Source: Psychrobacter aquimaris (GTDB lineage Bacteria > Pseudomonadota > Gammaproteobacteria > Pseudomonadales > Moraxellaceae). Taken from it: a stretch of 64,000 bases of DNA. Below the pieces are notes generated by a model. It did not search any database. It saw only the letters and a list, made by a program, of their open reading frames with translations, and was not told the origin of the DNA. Location of the stretch: assembly GCF_016107525.1 (NCBI RefSeq), contig NZ_JABASR010000001.1:186001-250000 (forward strand). Reading direction: 5' to 3'. Of this stretch, positions 17,163 through 26,054 are shown one piece after another. Position 1 is the stretch's first letter. Each line of letters starts with the position of its first letter. The position numbers were made by a program, and so were the translations under genes.

Positions 17163-20060
17163 TTACATATAGTTTTCGATACTTGGGCAAGAACACATGA
17201 GATTCTTATCACCATAAGCGTCATCGACACGTGCTACGCTTGGCCAGAATTTATGGGCGCGGATATAAGGCAGTGGGAATGCTGCTGTGTCACGGCTGTA
17301 TGGATGTGTCCATTCGCTATTGGTGACCATTGCAGCGGTATGTGGCGCATTGACCAGTGGGTTGTCTTCTAGTGTCCAACCCTCTTCGCCAGCTTTGGCT
17401 TTCATTGCTTCGGCTTTGATAGATTTTAGGGCACTGATGAAACGATCTAATTCTTCTTTAGATTCAGACTCAGTTGGTTCAATCATCAACGTACCCGCAA
17501 CTGGGAAGCTCATCGTTGGTGAGTGGAAACCGTAATCCATCAAGCGCTTAGCAATATCGCTTTCACTGATGCCAGTCTCTTCTTTCAACGGACGAATATC
17601 AATGATACATTCGTGCGCAACGCGACCGTTTTTGCCCGTATAAAGGACAGGGTAGTGGTCTTTTAATTGAGCAGCGACATAGTTAGCATTCAATAATGCC
17701 AGCTCAGTTGCTTTTAATAAGCCATCACGGCCCATCATGGCAATGTACATCCATGAAATTGGTAAAATGCTTGCTGAGCCATAAGGTGCTGCTGATACGG
17801 CCGAGCAGTCTTTTTGCGCGTTATGCACAGGGCTCAATGTATGATTGGCCATAAAGGGTGCTAAATGCGATTTCATACCGATAGGACCCATGCCTGGACC
17901 GCCGCCGCCATGCGGGATACAGAAGGTTTTATGCAAGTTCATGTGCAATACATCAGCGCCAACGTCGGCAGGCTGCATCATGCCAACCTGTGCATTCATA
18001 TTGGCACCATCCATATAAACTTGACCGCCATGCTTATGAATGAGGTCACAGATTTTACGGATGCCTTCCTCAAACACGCCATGCGTTGATGGATAAGTAA
18101 TCATCAAGGCACCTAGATGAGCGCTATTTTCTTCACACTTAGCGGTTAGATCATCGATATCAACGTTACCATTGTCATCGGTTTTAACCACGATTACTTT
18201 CATACCCATCATCATAGCCGTCGCAGGGTTGGTACCGTGCGCTGACTGAGGGATTAGACAAACATCACGGTCAGTTTCGCCCAATGATTCATGATAGCGG
18301 CGAATCGCTAATAGACCGGCATATTCACCTGAAGCGCCAGAGTTTGGCTGCATAGACACATCATCAAAACCAGTAATCGCTTTAAGTTGGTCTTGTAGAC
18401 TATCAATCATGGCGATATAGCCAGTGACTTGATCACGCGGTGCAAAAGGATGCACATTGGCAAATTCAGGCCACGTAATCGGCAACATTTCACTGGTGGC
18501 GTTCAGTTTCATGGTGCAGCTACCGAGTGAAATCATGCTACGGTTCATCGCCAAATCTTTGTCTTCAAGCGATTTTAAGTAGCGCAGCATTTCATGTTCG
18601 GTATGATGAGAGTTAAATACTGGATGGGTCAAGATATCATCGGTACGCAGATGTGCGCTATCGAGTGATACGCTCGCCGCTTCAGGTAGGTCATGTGCTT
18701 TACTAACAAATAGCTGGGTTAAAACGCTAAAGTCTTGTTGATCGCTAATTTCACTAAATGAAACAGCAAGTTTACTGTCGCTTAAACGCCATAAGTTATA
18801 ACCAACATTGTCCGCATTTTCAAAAATCTGGGTTGCCAGCTTCTCTGAACCACAATCAACGACGACGGTATCAAAGAATTGATCATGTACCACATTTAAG
18901 TTGCTGTCGTTGGCACCTTTAATAACATCAGCGAATGCAGTAGCAAAAGCATGAATACGAGTAGCGATACGCTTCACGCCACCTGGACCATGATAAACGG
19001 CATACATACCGGCTAGGTTGGCGAGCAATACTTGTGCGGTGCAGATGTTTGAGTTGGCTTTTTCACGGCGGATATGCTGCTCACGAGTTTGTAGTGCCAT
19101 ACGTAGGGCGGTATTGCCTTGTGAGTCTTTTGATACACCGATGATACGACCAGGTGCTGAGCGCTTAGCTTTATCAGAGAACGCAAAGTAGGCGGCATGT
19201 GGACCACCAAAGCCCATTGGGATACCAAAACGTTGGGTGCTACCTAATGCTATGTCTGCGCCCATATCGGCTGGTGACTTTAAGAGCACCAAGCTCATGA
19301 TGTCACTGACGACGCTCACGTAAGTTTTATTTTTCTTCACAGCAGCGATGACGTCGGTTAAGTCTTGTACGTCGCCTTCAACACCGACATATTGGAAGAT
19401 AGCACCAAAATAATCGCCTGATTTGGCCAGTTCGAAATCACCAACCACCACTTCCCAACCAAAGTACTTGGCACGGGTATTAATGACATCTAATGTTTGT
19501 GGATAGATACGGTCATCAACAAAAAACTGCGTTGATTTGCTTTTGCTGACACGCTTTGACATTGCCATAGCTTCTGCTGCTGCGGTTGCTTCGTCAAGCA
19601 ATGACGCGCCAGCAAGCTCAAGACCAGTCAAATCAATACAAACTTGTTGGAAATTAAGCAACGCTTCTAAGCGACCTTGGGCAATCTCTGCCTGATAAGG
19701 TGTGTAAGCTGTGTACCAGCCTGGGTTTTCAAGGACGTTACGCTGAATGACCGCTGGCATACGTACTGGCGAGTAGCCTTGTCCGATATAGCTCTTATTA
19801 ACGGTGATGTCATCTGCCATGGTACGCAATTTGGCAAGCGCTGCATGCTCACTCATCGCGACTGGCAAATCTAGCTCTTTATGCAAGCGCACTGGTTCAG
19901 GCACGGTATCGTTGATGAAGCTCGCCATGTCTTGATAGCCAACTGCACTGAGTAGGTCAGCTTGCTTGGTCTCATTGGAGCCTAGATGACGATAGACAAA
20001 TTCAGCTTCGTTGAATAAACCTTTAAAGGTATCAAACGTTGGGTTTTGCGAGATAGTCAT
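17163..20060 (-). CDS. gcvP: Glycine dehydrogenase (decarboxylating), P-protein
   Basis: PLP-dependent P-protein of the glycine cleavage system. It decarboxylates glycine and passes the aminomethyl group to the lipoyl arm of GcvH. The 965-residue protein is the fused homodimeric form, with the N-terminal half FVYRHLGSNETKQADLL...GQGYSPVRMPAVIQRNVLENPGWYTAYTPYQAEI and the C-terminal half carrying the PLP lysine in NLHKTFCIPHGGGGPG. The start ATG has AAGGATT upstream. It is the last gene of gcvT-gcvH-nitroreductase-gcvP and is followed by a strong terminator. Confidence 0.97.
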   Translation of the reverse strand: MTISQNPTFDTFKGLFNEAEFVYRHLGSNETKQADLLSAVGYQDMASFINDTVPEPVRLHKELDLPVAMSEHAALAKLRTMADDITVNKSYIGQGYSPVRMPAVIQRNVLENPGWYTAYTPYQAEIAQGRLEALLNFQQVCIDLTGLELAGASLLDEATAAAEAMAMSKRVSKSKSTQFFVDDRIYPQTLDVINTRAKYFGWEVVVGDFELAKSGDYFGAIFQYVGVEGDVQDLTDVIAAVKKNKTYVSVVSDIMSLVLLKSPADMGADIALGSTQRFGIPMGFGGPHAAYFAFSDKAKRSAPGRIIGVSKDSQGNTALRMALQTREQHIRREKANSNICTAQVLLANLAGMYAVYHGPGGVKRIATRIHAFATAFADVIKGANDSNLNVVHDQFFDTVVVDCGSEKLATQIFENADNVGYNLWRLSDSKLAVSFSEISDQQDFSVLTQLFVSKAHDLPEAASVSLDSAHLRTDDILTHPVFNSHHTEHEMLRYLKSLEDKDLAMNRSMISLGSCTMKLNATSEMLPITWPEFANVHPFAPRDQVTGYIAMIDSLQDQLKAITGFDDVSMQPNSGASGEYAGLLAIRRYHESLGETDRDVCLIPQSAHGTNPATAMMMGMKVIVVKTDDNGNVDIDDLTAKCEENSAHLGALMITYPSTHGVFEEGIRKICDLIHKHGGQVYMDGANMNAQVGMMQPADVGADVLHMNLHKTFCIPHGGGGPGMGPIGMKSHLAPFMANHTLSPVHNAQKDCSAVSAAPYGSASILPISWMYIAMMGRDGLLKATELALLNANYVAAQLKDHYPVLYTGKNGRVAHECIIDIRPLKEETGISESDIAKRLMDYGFHSPTMSFPVAGTLMIEPTESESKEELDRFISALKSIKAEAMKAKAGEEGWTLEDNPLVNAPHTAAMVTNSEWTHPYSRDTAAFPLPYIRAHKFWPSVARVDDAYGDKNLMCSCPSIENYM

Positions 20061-20121
20061 GACAATCCTTGGTTAAGGGAGTAATAAAGGGATGGCTAAA
20101 ATAAAAAAATGGTTTACGATT

Positions 20122-20955
20122 TTATACGTAATGGACAAATTGCTTTTGGTCAAAGCGGAACTGAGTGTTGTAAACGCCATTATCAGCACGCTCGCCAGCA
20201 CCAATCATCATAATGATATGTTGATCATCGCTTAGATTTAACAGCCGCTTCATAGCAGGCTCATCAAAGCCACCCATCGGACAGCTATCAAAGCCATGCG
20301 CGCGTAGTGCAAGCATTAGGTTTTCAGCCGCAAGGGCGGTATTGTTGGTTGCCCAGTTTTTGGTGTCTTCAAAAGTATAGTAAGGTGATTTAATCGGACC
20401 TTTTACCCGTCTGACCACTTGTGTCGCACCCCATTTAGCCGCTGATACCACATTGGCAGGCCCTCGTAAGAAGTCCATGGCAACGACTTTGGTGTAGTAG
20501 TCTTTGACTTTTTTGGGTACTGGCTTATCAGGGTATTCGCGCAATATTTGCTTGGCATGGTCATGCCACACATCGGTGCGAGCGACGACAGCGATTAAGC
20601 GAGCGGCGGTTTTCGCTGCATTTTGATTCATGCAGTTTTTCACCGCGCGTTGGCGCTTATCTGCATCATCAATCACATAAAATTCCCATGGCTGTAAATT
20701 GCTAGAGTTTGGCGCAAGCATGGCCAAACGCAAACAGTCTGCTAACACATCATTAGGTATCGGTGTATCGGTAAAACGACGGACTGAACGGCGTGATTCA
20801 ACCACCTCGCGAAACGCTTGCAGCTGCGGTGTATTATCAGGCGTGGCAAAGTTTGCTTGATTATCAGTGTCAGGGGTCATATGAGGATCCATGCTGGAGA
20901 TTAAGTGATCAACTTGGGGCATTATTGAGAACGTTTCTTCAATAGCGTCTGACAA
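20122..20955 (-). CDS. Nitroreductase family protein
   Basis: FMN-dependent nitroreductase-fold oxidoreductase, 277 residues. VVESRRSVRRFTDTPIPNDVL and LAPNSSNLQPWEFYVI are the classic FMN-binding segments, and ALRAHGFDSCPMGGFDE lies near the C-terminal FMN site. The longest frame starts at TTG 20955 without a ribosome binding site. ATG codons at 20922 (MPQVDHL) or slightly later are possible starts, so the first 20-30 residues are uncertain. It sits between gcvH and gcvP, 61 bases before gcvP, which is not the usual gcv layout. Physiological substrate unknown. Confidence 0.85.
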   Translation of the reverse strand: MSDAIEETFSIMPQVDHLISSMDPHMTPDTDNQANFATPDNTPQLQAFREVVESRRSVRRFTDTPIPNDVLADCLRLAMLAPNSSNLQPWEFYVIDDADKRQRAVKNCMNQNAAKTAARLIAVVARTDVWHDHAKQILREYPDKPVPKKVKDYYTKVVAMDFLRGPANVVSAAKWGATQVVRRVKGPIKSPYYTFEDTKNWATNNTALAAENLMLALRAHGFDSCPMGGFDEPAMKRLLNLSDDQHIIMMIGAGERADNGVYNTQFRFDQKQFVHYV

Positions 20956-21027
20956 GTGGTTGATATAAATAAATCAGATAGCGATTGGAAGCAATAAATT
21001 GAGCGATAAGCATTTTAGGAAAAGCGT

Positions 21028-21055
21028 ACAGATATCAGCTGACGCCAATATCTGT
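21028..21055 (-). other. Hairpin between gcvH and nitroreductase gene
   Basis: ACAGATAT / ATATCTGT forms an 8-bp stem with a 12-base loop in the 182-bp gap. It has no proper U-tract, so it may be an mRNA processing or stability element rather than a terminator. Confidence 0.3.
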
Positions 21056-21137
21056 CATAACAAGCTACGTTTTTTAAGGTTATAAGTAGCGGCATGTAAA
21101 TAAAACACCGCTTTTAAGCGAGAACGTGAAGCTGATA

Positions 21138-21518
21138 TTACAGCTCGTTTTCGTACTCATCAGCTGTCATCAGCGCTTCATAGTCAGCGATATTGTCAGG
21201 CTTCATTCTGAAGAACCAACCTTCGCCGTATGGGTCAGAGTTGATGATTTCTGGATCGTCTTCTAGTGCTTCGTTGATTGCAACGATTTCACCTGAGATA
21301 GGCGCATAAACATCAGAGGCAGCTTTTACTGATTCAACTACTGAAATTTCATCATCAACGGCGATGATGTCACCCACGTCTGGCAATTCAACAAACACCA
21401 CGTCACCCAATAGGTCTTGAGCATGGTCAGTGATACCAACAGTGATAGTACCGTCGTCTTCTAAGCGTAGCCACTCGTGGCTGGCGATGTATTTTAGTTC
21501 TGCTGGGATATTGCTCAT
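21138..21518 (-). CDS. gcvH: Glycine cleavage system H protein
   Basis: Lipoyl carrier that shuttles the aminomethyl group from GcvP to GcvT and is reoxidised by lipoamide dehydrogenase. The 126-residue protein has the family opening [28 protein letters not shown] split over its first 35 residues. The lipoylated Lys65 is in [13 protein letters not shown]. Start ATG has GAGAGAGA upstream. It lies 71 bases downstream of gcvT in the riboswitch-controlled operon. Confidence 0.97.
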   Translation of the reverse strand: MSNIPAELKYIASHEWLRLEDDGTITVGITDHAQDLLGDVVFVELPDVGDIIAVDDEISVVESVKAASDVYAPISGEIVAINEALEDDPEIINSDPYGEGWFFRMKPDNIADYEALMTADEYENEL

Positions 21519-21589
21519 GGTCTCTCTCTCCTAAGTGATAGAGGATGGTTAACAAAAATAGTGGACGTTAATAATAGAGTTTATAATGC

Positions 21590-22777
21590 CTACGAGTCAA
21601 ACTGCTGCTTGCCATTACGGACAAACGGTAGCTTCAGAACACGCACATCAACGAACTTGCCTTTGCCACGCAGATCGACCTGAACGCTATCATCATCTGA
21701 TACGCTGGCAGGCACACGGGCAATCGCAATCGAATTTTTTAGGCTAGGGGAGAAGGTGCCACTGGTAATGATACCAGTTTGCTCATTGTCCGTGCCTTGA
21801 TTGATGGTTACGGTCATGCCTTCACGCAATACACCGCGTGTCGTTAGCAATAAGCCCACTTGCTTCATGGCAGAGTTATCGTCTTTTGACTGTTGACGCT
21901 TGCTAACCAAAGCGTCACGACCGACAAAATCACGCTCATCTTTAAGCGCGAGTGTCCAGCCCATGTTGCACTCGTAAGGACTGACGCTGTCGTCCATGTC
22001 ATGACCATAAAGGTTCATGCCCGCTTCCATACGCAAGGTATCACGCGCGCCAAGACCAGCAGGCTTGACGCCATGGACTTTTAATTTCTCAAAGAAGGCT
22101 GGTGCATCGTCGCCATGCATGATGACTTCGACGCCATCCTCACCCGTATAACCGGTACGAGCGACGAACCAGTCTGTGCCCTCGATGTCTGTTAGATCAG
22201 CACCAACGAAAGGCTTAAGTCCCGCCAAGGTATCTGCCCAGCTAGGTTTGGTTTGCGCCAGTTTTTCAACAGCGTTTGGTCCTTGCACGGCAATCATCGC
22301 AAGCTCTGGACGCTCAGTGATGCTGATGTCAAAACCTTCGGCGACTTTCTCAAATTGTGCCATGTCTTTATCACGAGTAGCAGCGTTTGAGACGATACGG
22401 TATTCAGTTGCGTCTTCGTTCATTAGATAAACGATTAAGTCATCAATGACGCCACCTTGCTCGTTGAGCATGCCAGAATATAGCGCTTTACCGACATTTT
22501 TTAGTTTATCGACATCATTGGCCAGTAGCTTTTGTAGCCATGCTTTGCTGTCAGCACCTTTGACATCAGCGACGACCATATGTGAGACATCAAACATACC
22601 AGCATCAGTACGCACCGCTTCGTGCTCTTCGATTTGTGAACCATAATGGATTGGTAATTCCCAACCAGAAAAATCCACCAGCTTGCCGTCACTATCAACG
22701 TGAGACTGATAAAGAGGTGTGCGTTTAGGGGCTGAAGTGTTGGCGCTTTGAGCAGTATTATCTTGAGTAGCGGTCAT
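21590..22777 (-). CDS. gcvT: Aminomethyltransferase, T-protein
   Basis: Tetrahydrofolate-dependent T-protein of the glycine cleavage system, releasing ammonia and forming 5,10-methylene-THF. The 395-residue protein opens with [20 protein letters not shown] and has [14 protein letters not shown] and [19 protein letters not shown] lies in the folate-binding core, and LEAGMNLYG appears here as [14 protein letters not shown]. An Ala/Ser/Thr-rich extension of about 16 residues precedes the conserved start. ATG follows AAGGATTT. It is the first gene of the operon, about 190 bases after the tandem glycine riboswitch. Confidence 0.97.
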   Translation of the reverse strand: MTATQDNTAQSANTSAPKRTPLYQSHVDSDGKLVDFSGWELPIHYGSQIEEHEAVRTDAGMFDVSHMVVADVKGADSKAWLQKLLANDVDKLKNVGKALYSGMLNEQGGVIDDLIVYLMNEDATEYRIVSNAATRDKDMAQFEKVAEGFDISITERPELAMIAVQGPNAVEKLAQTKPSWADTLAGLKPFVGADLTDIEGTDWFVARTGYTGEDGVEVIMHGDDAPAFFEKLKVHGVKPAGLGARDTLRMEAGMNLYGHDMDDSVSPYECNMGWTLALKDERDFVGRDALVSKRQQSKDDNSAMKQVGLLLTTRGVLREGMTVTINQGTDNEQTGIITSGTFSPSLKNSIAIARVPASVSDDDSVQVDLRGKGKFVDVRVLKLPFVRNGKQQFDS

Positions 22778-22967
22778 AACAAATCCTTATGTGAACATCA
22801 GCTGTATTCGATAACCAGTAGTAAAAACAAGTATCAAAGTATGAGGGCTGATGTGCATTATCATAGTAGCGAGAAGCAATATTGCAGGGCGCAAGCATTG
22901 CAACCAAGGGTAGCACAGAAAAATAGCGCAATCCGCCAAACAGACGCTGAACGTCGGTTTAAGCAAA

Positions 22968-23312
22968 AGCCCTATCTGTCCTGTAACCTGAGATTTTCAA
23001 CACGAACCATCATTGCAAGTTTTTAAAAGCACCAGCCTTAAAAAACCAAATCAAATGATGTCGCATTTTCTCCCCTTCGGTGGGTAAGGCGTCGTCCGTC
23101 CTTACCGCTCTCCAGATTTGTTATGCCTTGTGTTTGGGTGTGCTACGCGATTGACGGTAGACAGCGAAACAGTCGTGACATGTGTTTTTCAGTCCTTTTA
23201 CCTGAGCGATTGGCAGGGTGGATGCGCCTTCGGTGGTCATTTAACAATCATCAGCGCCAGCTCATCAATATGAACGCGCCTGATATCTTGCTCAAGACTC
23301 TCTCCTGAAAAA
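22968..23312 (-). ncRNA. Tandem glycine riboswitch (gcvT leader)
   Basis: Two glycine aptamers read on the minus strand. Aptamer 1 (about 23312-23185): GTTTTTCAGGAGAGAG, then ACCGAAGGCGCA, then GCTCAGGTAAAAGGACTGAA. Its P1 pairs GTTTTTCAG with CTGAAAAAC perfectly. Aptamer 2 (about 23119-22968): CTGGAGAGCGG, then CACCGAAGGGGAGAAAA, then ATCTCAGGTTACAGGACAG. The GGAGAG, CCGAAGG, CTCAGGT and GGAC blocks are the gcvT-motif consensus in order. The linker is long, about 65 nt. In known glycine riboswitches, ligand binding usually turns the operon on. The expression platform before gcvT is not obvious. Confidence 0.92.
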
Positions 23313-23319
23313 CGCTTTT

Positions 23320-23348
23320 ATTATGAAAGGTTCAAGGCGCTTTTACAA
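23320..23348 (-). promoter_or_regulatory. Sigma-70 promoter of the gcv operon
   Basis: On the minus strand TTGTAA (-35), a 17-base spacer and CATAAT (-10) lie just upstream of aptamer 1. Transcription would start a few bases before the P1 strand of the riboswitch, which supports both calls. Confidence 0.7.
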
Positions 23349-23552
23349 GCCATCTACGCGATTAAAATGAATAATTTTGGCAAAAATGATTTTTTGTGAG
23401 AATAATCAATACTGTATCGATAAGTCGATAGTTTTGCATTTGGTGGATAGTAGTCAATTTAGCACGAATGCCCATCGCAAAACGTAAAGCGACTACTGAT
23501 ATTCACCTAAAATATGCTAATCTATGGCGATAGTTTCTGATAGGTTGTTTTT

Positions 23553-23873
23553 ATGCATTGTGATATTTATAAATTCCCCAAGCACGACGATATGTATGTC
23601 TATATTGCCCGCCCTGATTATCCTGATGATACCGACGAGATTAAAGACTGGCTGGGTGTGTTACCAAAAGATTTCCGCGCCAGCTTAGGGCGCAGCAAAT
23701 TTGTGATGCATTTAGACTTAGCCAATACGCCGACGCTTGCGCGTGTTGATAAAGAAGAAGTACTGGCAAAATTACAGTCGCAAGGGTATTTTGTGCAAAT
23801 GCCACCGCAAGATGTCATGCGCCGCCAAGCGGAATTACGTGCACGCGAAGCACAAGACAATATTTACGATTAA
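23553..23873 (+). CDS. YcgL domain-containing protein
   Basis: A 106-residue cytoplasmic protein of the YcgL family. CDIYKFPKHDDMYVYIARPD at the N-terminus and DWLGVLPKDFRASLG, with VMHLDL and YFVQMPP later, match the family pattern. The family is small and gammaproteobacterial, and its function is not settled. It is often encoded beside rnd, but here rnd is 7 kb away. AGG precedes the ATG at a modest distance. It is probably monocistronic. Confidence 0.88.
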   Translation: MHCDIYKFPKHDDMYVYIARPDYPDDTDEIKDWLGVLPKDFRASLGRSKFVMHLDLANTPTLARVDKEEVLAKLQSQGYFVQMPPQDVMRRQAELRAREAQDNIYD

Positions 23874-24158
23874 TGGATGTTTTTGAAGCGTGTTTTTGAT
23901 AGGCATCTTTTGGATATGTTGCATAACAGTTAGCAAGAAAAAGCTTACGACACATTTGCGCTCATGCATTTTGGTCGAAAGTCGTGATAAACTAGCAGGC
24001 TATGTAAGATAAGCAGCAAGAAAAATGGCAAGGTGTCATGTCTTAAAGGCTTTGTCGATAATATTTACAGTATTATTTATAATAGAACAGCACACACTGT
24101 TTATCGTTAAGCGCGAAAATGCGCTGCACAATTTATAAACGCAGGTAACTACACACGC

Positions 24159-24803
24159 ATGGACTGGTTAAAAGGTATTATAAACAGCTTACCGCTGGAA
24201 GCCATAAGCGATATTCTCGGCGAAATTGCTATATGGTGGGGACAGATGGTAAAAGACGTGCCACCCGCAGACTTACCGATGTATGCGTATCTGGGTGGTG
24301 TCGTTATTGTGTTGGTATTGTGGTTGCTGGTCGCTCGTATGCTACCGCGGCCGTTGGGCGGTATAAGTTGGATGATGTTGTTTGCTGTGTTATTGGCACC
24401 TGGCACTGCCCTTGGCGATCCAAGTGTGATTGCCCCCGCTAGTATCGCCGTGGTTTATGCGATTATGATGAAAGACACGGCTGGCGCGATTACTAACATG
24501 CTGCCGATACTTGTCGTGTTAGTGGTCGGCTTGTTTGTGGGCTTTGTTTGGCAGCTTATTCGCGGTGCCTTTGAGTCAAGTCTAGATAAAGCGCGCAGTC
24601 GTACCGCAGAAGATACGCAAGCGACCATGCAGCTGACGACTGGTAGTTATTTGACAGAAAGTGCGACTTTAACCGACCAAGCTACTGTTGCTGAACAGTC
24701 TAATAAAAAGCCTCTAGCGGCTAATCCTCAAACAGACGTTAGCTTAAAAAAAGACAGCAGCTTAGCTAAAAAATCCAATACGGAAAAGTCTGATAAGCAG
24801 TAA
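24159..24803 (+). CDS. Membrane protein of unknown function
   Basis: I do not recognise this 214-residue protein. An amphipathic N-terminus (about 1-40) is followed by membrane segments at about 47-65, 72-88, 92-108 and 115-137. A polar, Thr/Ala/Lys-rich C-terminal tail of about 75 residues looks disordered and cytoplasmic or periplasmic. A Pro-Arg-Pro turn (RMLPRPLGG) separates helices 1 and 2. There are no catalytic motifs. The gene stands alone between ycgL and the moxR operon, and ends before a strong terminator. Coding is supported by its length and hydrophobic pattern, not by homology I can name. Confidence 0.7.
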   Translation: MDWLKGIINSLPLEAISDILGEIAIWWGQMVKDVPPADLPMYAYLGGVVIVLVLWLLVARMLPRPLGGISWMMLFAVLLAPGTALGDPSVIAPASIAVVYAIMMKDTAGAITNMLPILVVLVVGLFVGFVWQLIRGAFESSLDKARSRTAEDTQATMQLTTGSYLTESATLTDQATVAEQSNKKPLAANPQTDVSLKKDSSLAKKSNTEKSDKQ

Positions 24804-24914
24804 AGTGATATTAGAGAAGTGATATCAAAATTTTGCTAGAGATGAATAGTTTTTGGATTTATGATAGTTACATAAAAGACATGATCAATAAAAAATACTG
24901 TGAATAAAAAGCAC

Positions 24915-24949
24915 CATAAAAAAAGACACCATGCGTGTCTTTTTTTATG
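24915..24949. terminator. Strong bidirectional terminator
   Basis: CATAAAAAAAGACAC / GTGTCTTTTTTTATG is a perfect 15-bp stem with a 5-base loop (CATGC) and A/T tracts built into the stem. It isolates the membrane-protein gene from the moxR operon. Confidence 0.85.
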
Positions 24950-25036
24950 AAAAAACGTTTTTGACTGAGACGGCGAAGAGCTAAGACCTTTTTACTATAT
25001 AGGTTATTTGTCAGCAACTACGAACGCATGAGTATT

Positions 25037-25064
25037 TTGGCAATCAATCATGCTGTGCTAATCT
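25037..25064 (+). promoter_or_regulatory. Candidate sigma-70 promoter of the moxR operon
   Basis: TTGGCA and TAATCT with a 16-base spacer, about 90 bases before the moxR ATG. It is the best match in the region but the -10 is imperfect. Confidence 0.4.
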
Positions 25065-25151
25065 AAATAATTATTTATTTACCATGGATTGCTTTTAGCC
25101 CTGTTATGGCTCTTGATAGCCTTAATCTATAACAATAACTGAGACTTGATT

Positions 25152-26015
25152 ATGACCACGACTGATAAAACGAAAAAAAGCTTTACCGGTACGCAAAACT
25201 ATATTGCCACTGACGATTTGCAGTTGGCGGTCAACGCGGCGATGACGCTACAAAAACCGCTACTGATTAAAGGCGAGCCGGGCACTGGTAAGACATTGTT
25301 GGCGGAGGAGGTAGCTGAAAGCTTAGGTATGCCGCTGATTACGTGGCACATCAAGTCAACCACCAAAGCAGAGCAAGGGTTGTATGAGTACGATGCCGTA
25401 TCGCGCTTGCGTGACTCGCAACTGGGTGATGATAAGGTGTATGAGATTGGCAATTATATCAAGCCCGGCAAGCTATGGGAGGCATTTACCAGTAACGAGC
25501 GCAGTGTGTTATTGATTGATGAAATTGATAAAGCTGATATCGAGTTCCCAAATGACTTGCTTCATGAGCTCGATAAGATGTCTTTTTATGTTTATGAGAC
25601 AGGGGAAACCATCACTGCTGAGCAACGTCCTGTAGTAATTATCACCTCAAACAATGAAAAAGAGTTGCCTGATGCTTTCTTGCGTCGCTGCTTTTTCCAT
25701 TATATTGACTTTCCAGAAGAAGCAACCATGCGTCAAATCATTGACGTACATTTCCCTAATATCCAAGAAAAGCTGGTCAATGATGCACTGAATATATTTT
25801 ATAAGCTACGTAATGTTCAAGGGCTTAAAAAGCCGCCATCAACGTCTGAGCTTGTCGATTGGTTAACTTTGCTACTGGCTGATGATATGGCGCAAGCAGA
25901 GTTAGAAGAAAACTTACGCGGTGAGAAGTCTATTCCACCGTTATATGGTGCGCTGCTTAAAAATGAAGCCGATGTGAATTTATTGCAGCGTTTTGCCAAC
26001 ATGATGCGCCGTTAA
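25152..26015 (+). CDS. MoxR family AAA+ ATPase
   Basis: AAA+ ATPase of the MoxR group, chaperone-like enzymes that usually work with VWA-domain partners encoded next to them. From the ATG at 25152 the protein is 287 residues, with Walker A GEPGTGKT at about 41-48 and Walker B LLIDEIDKAD near 120. A sensor ITSNNEKELPDAFLRRCFFHY and a C-terminal lid follow. A TTG at 25146 adds two residues and is less likely. The VWA gene that normally follows directly is here displaced by a 2.1-kb AT-rich gene. All three are on one strand with short gaps. Confidence 0.93.
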   Translation: MTTTDKTKKSFTGTQNYIATDDLQLAVNAAMTLQKPLLIKGEPGTGKTLLAEEVAESLGMPLITWHIKSTTKAEQGLYEYDAVSRLRDSQLGDDKVYEIGNYIKPGKLWEAFTSNERSVLLIDEIDKADIEFPNDLLHELDKMSFYVYETGETITAEQRPVVIITSNNEKELPDAFLRRCFFHYIDFPEEATMRQIIDVHFPNIQEKLVNDALNIFYKLRNVQGLKKPPSTSELVDWLTLLLADDMAQAELEENLRGEKSIPPLYGALLKNEADVNLLQRFANMMRR

Positions 26016-26054
26016 TATAAAGGTCGAGTTGAATTTTAAGCTGATGGGTGAATA

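Larger units (their letters stand above)
24804..25151. other. Intergenic region before moxR
   Basis: Contains the strong terminator at 24915-24949 and a candidate moxR-operon promoter at 25037-25064. No gene seen. Confidence 0.5.

Noticed and set aside
22748..23026. 92-codon plus-strand ORF over the gcvT leader
   Set aside because: Antisense to the gcvT start and aptamer 2, with no protein-like composition.
23123..23308. 61-codon plus-strand ORF
   Set aside because: It lies entirely inside the glycine riboswitch on the opposite strand; the RNA explains the sequence conservation better.
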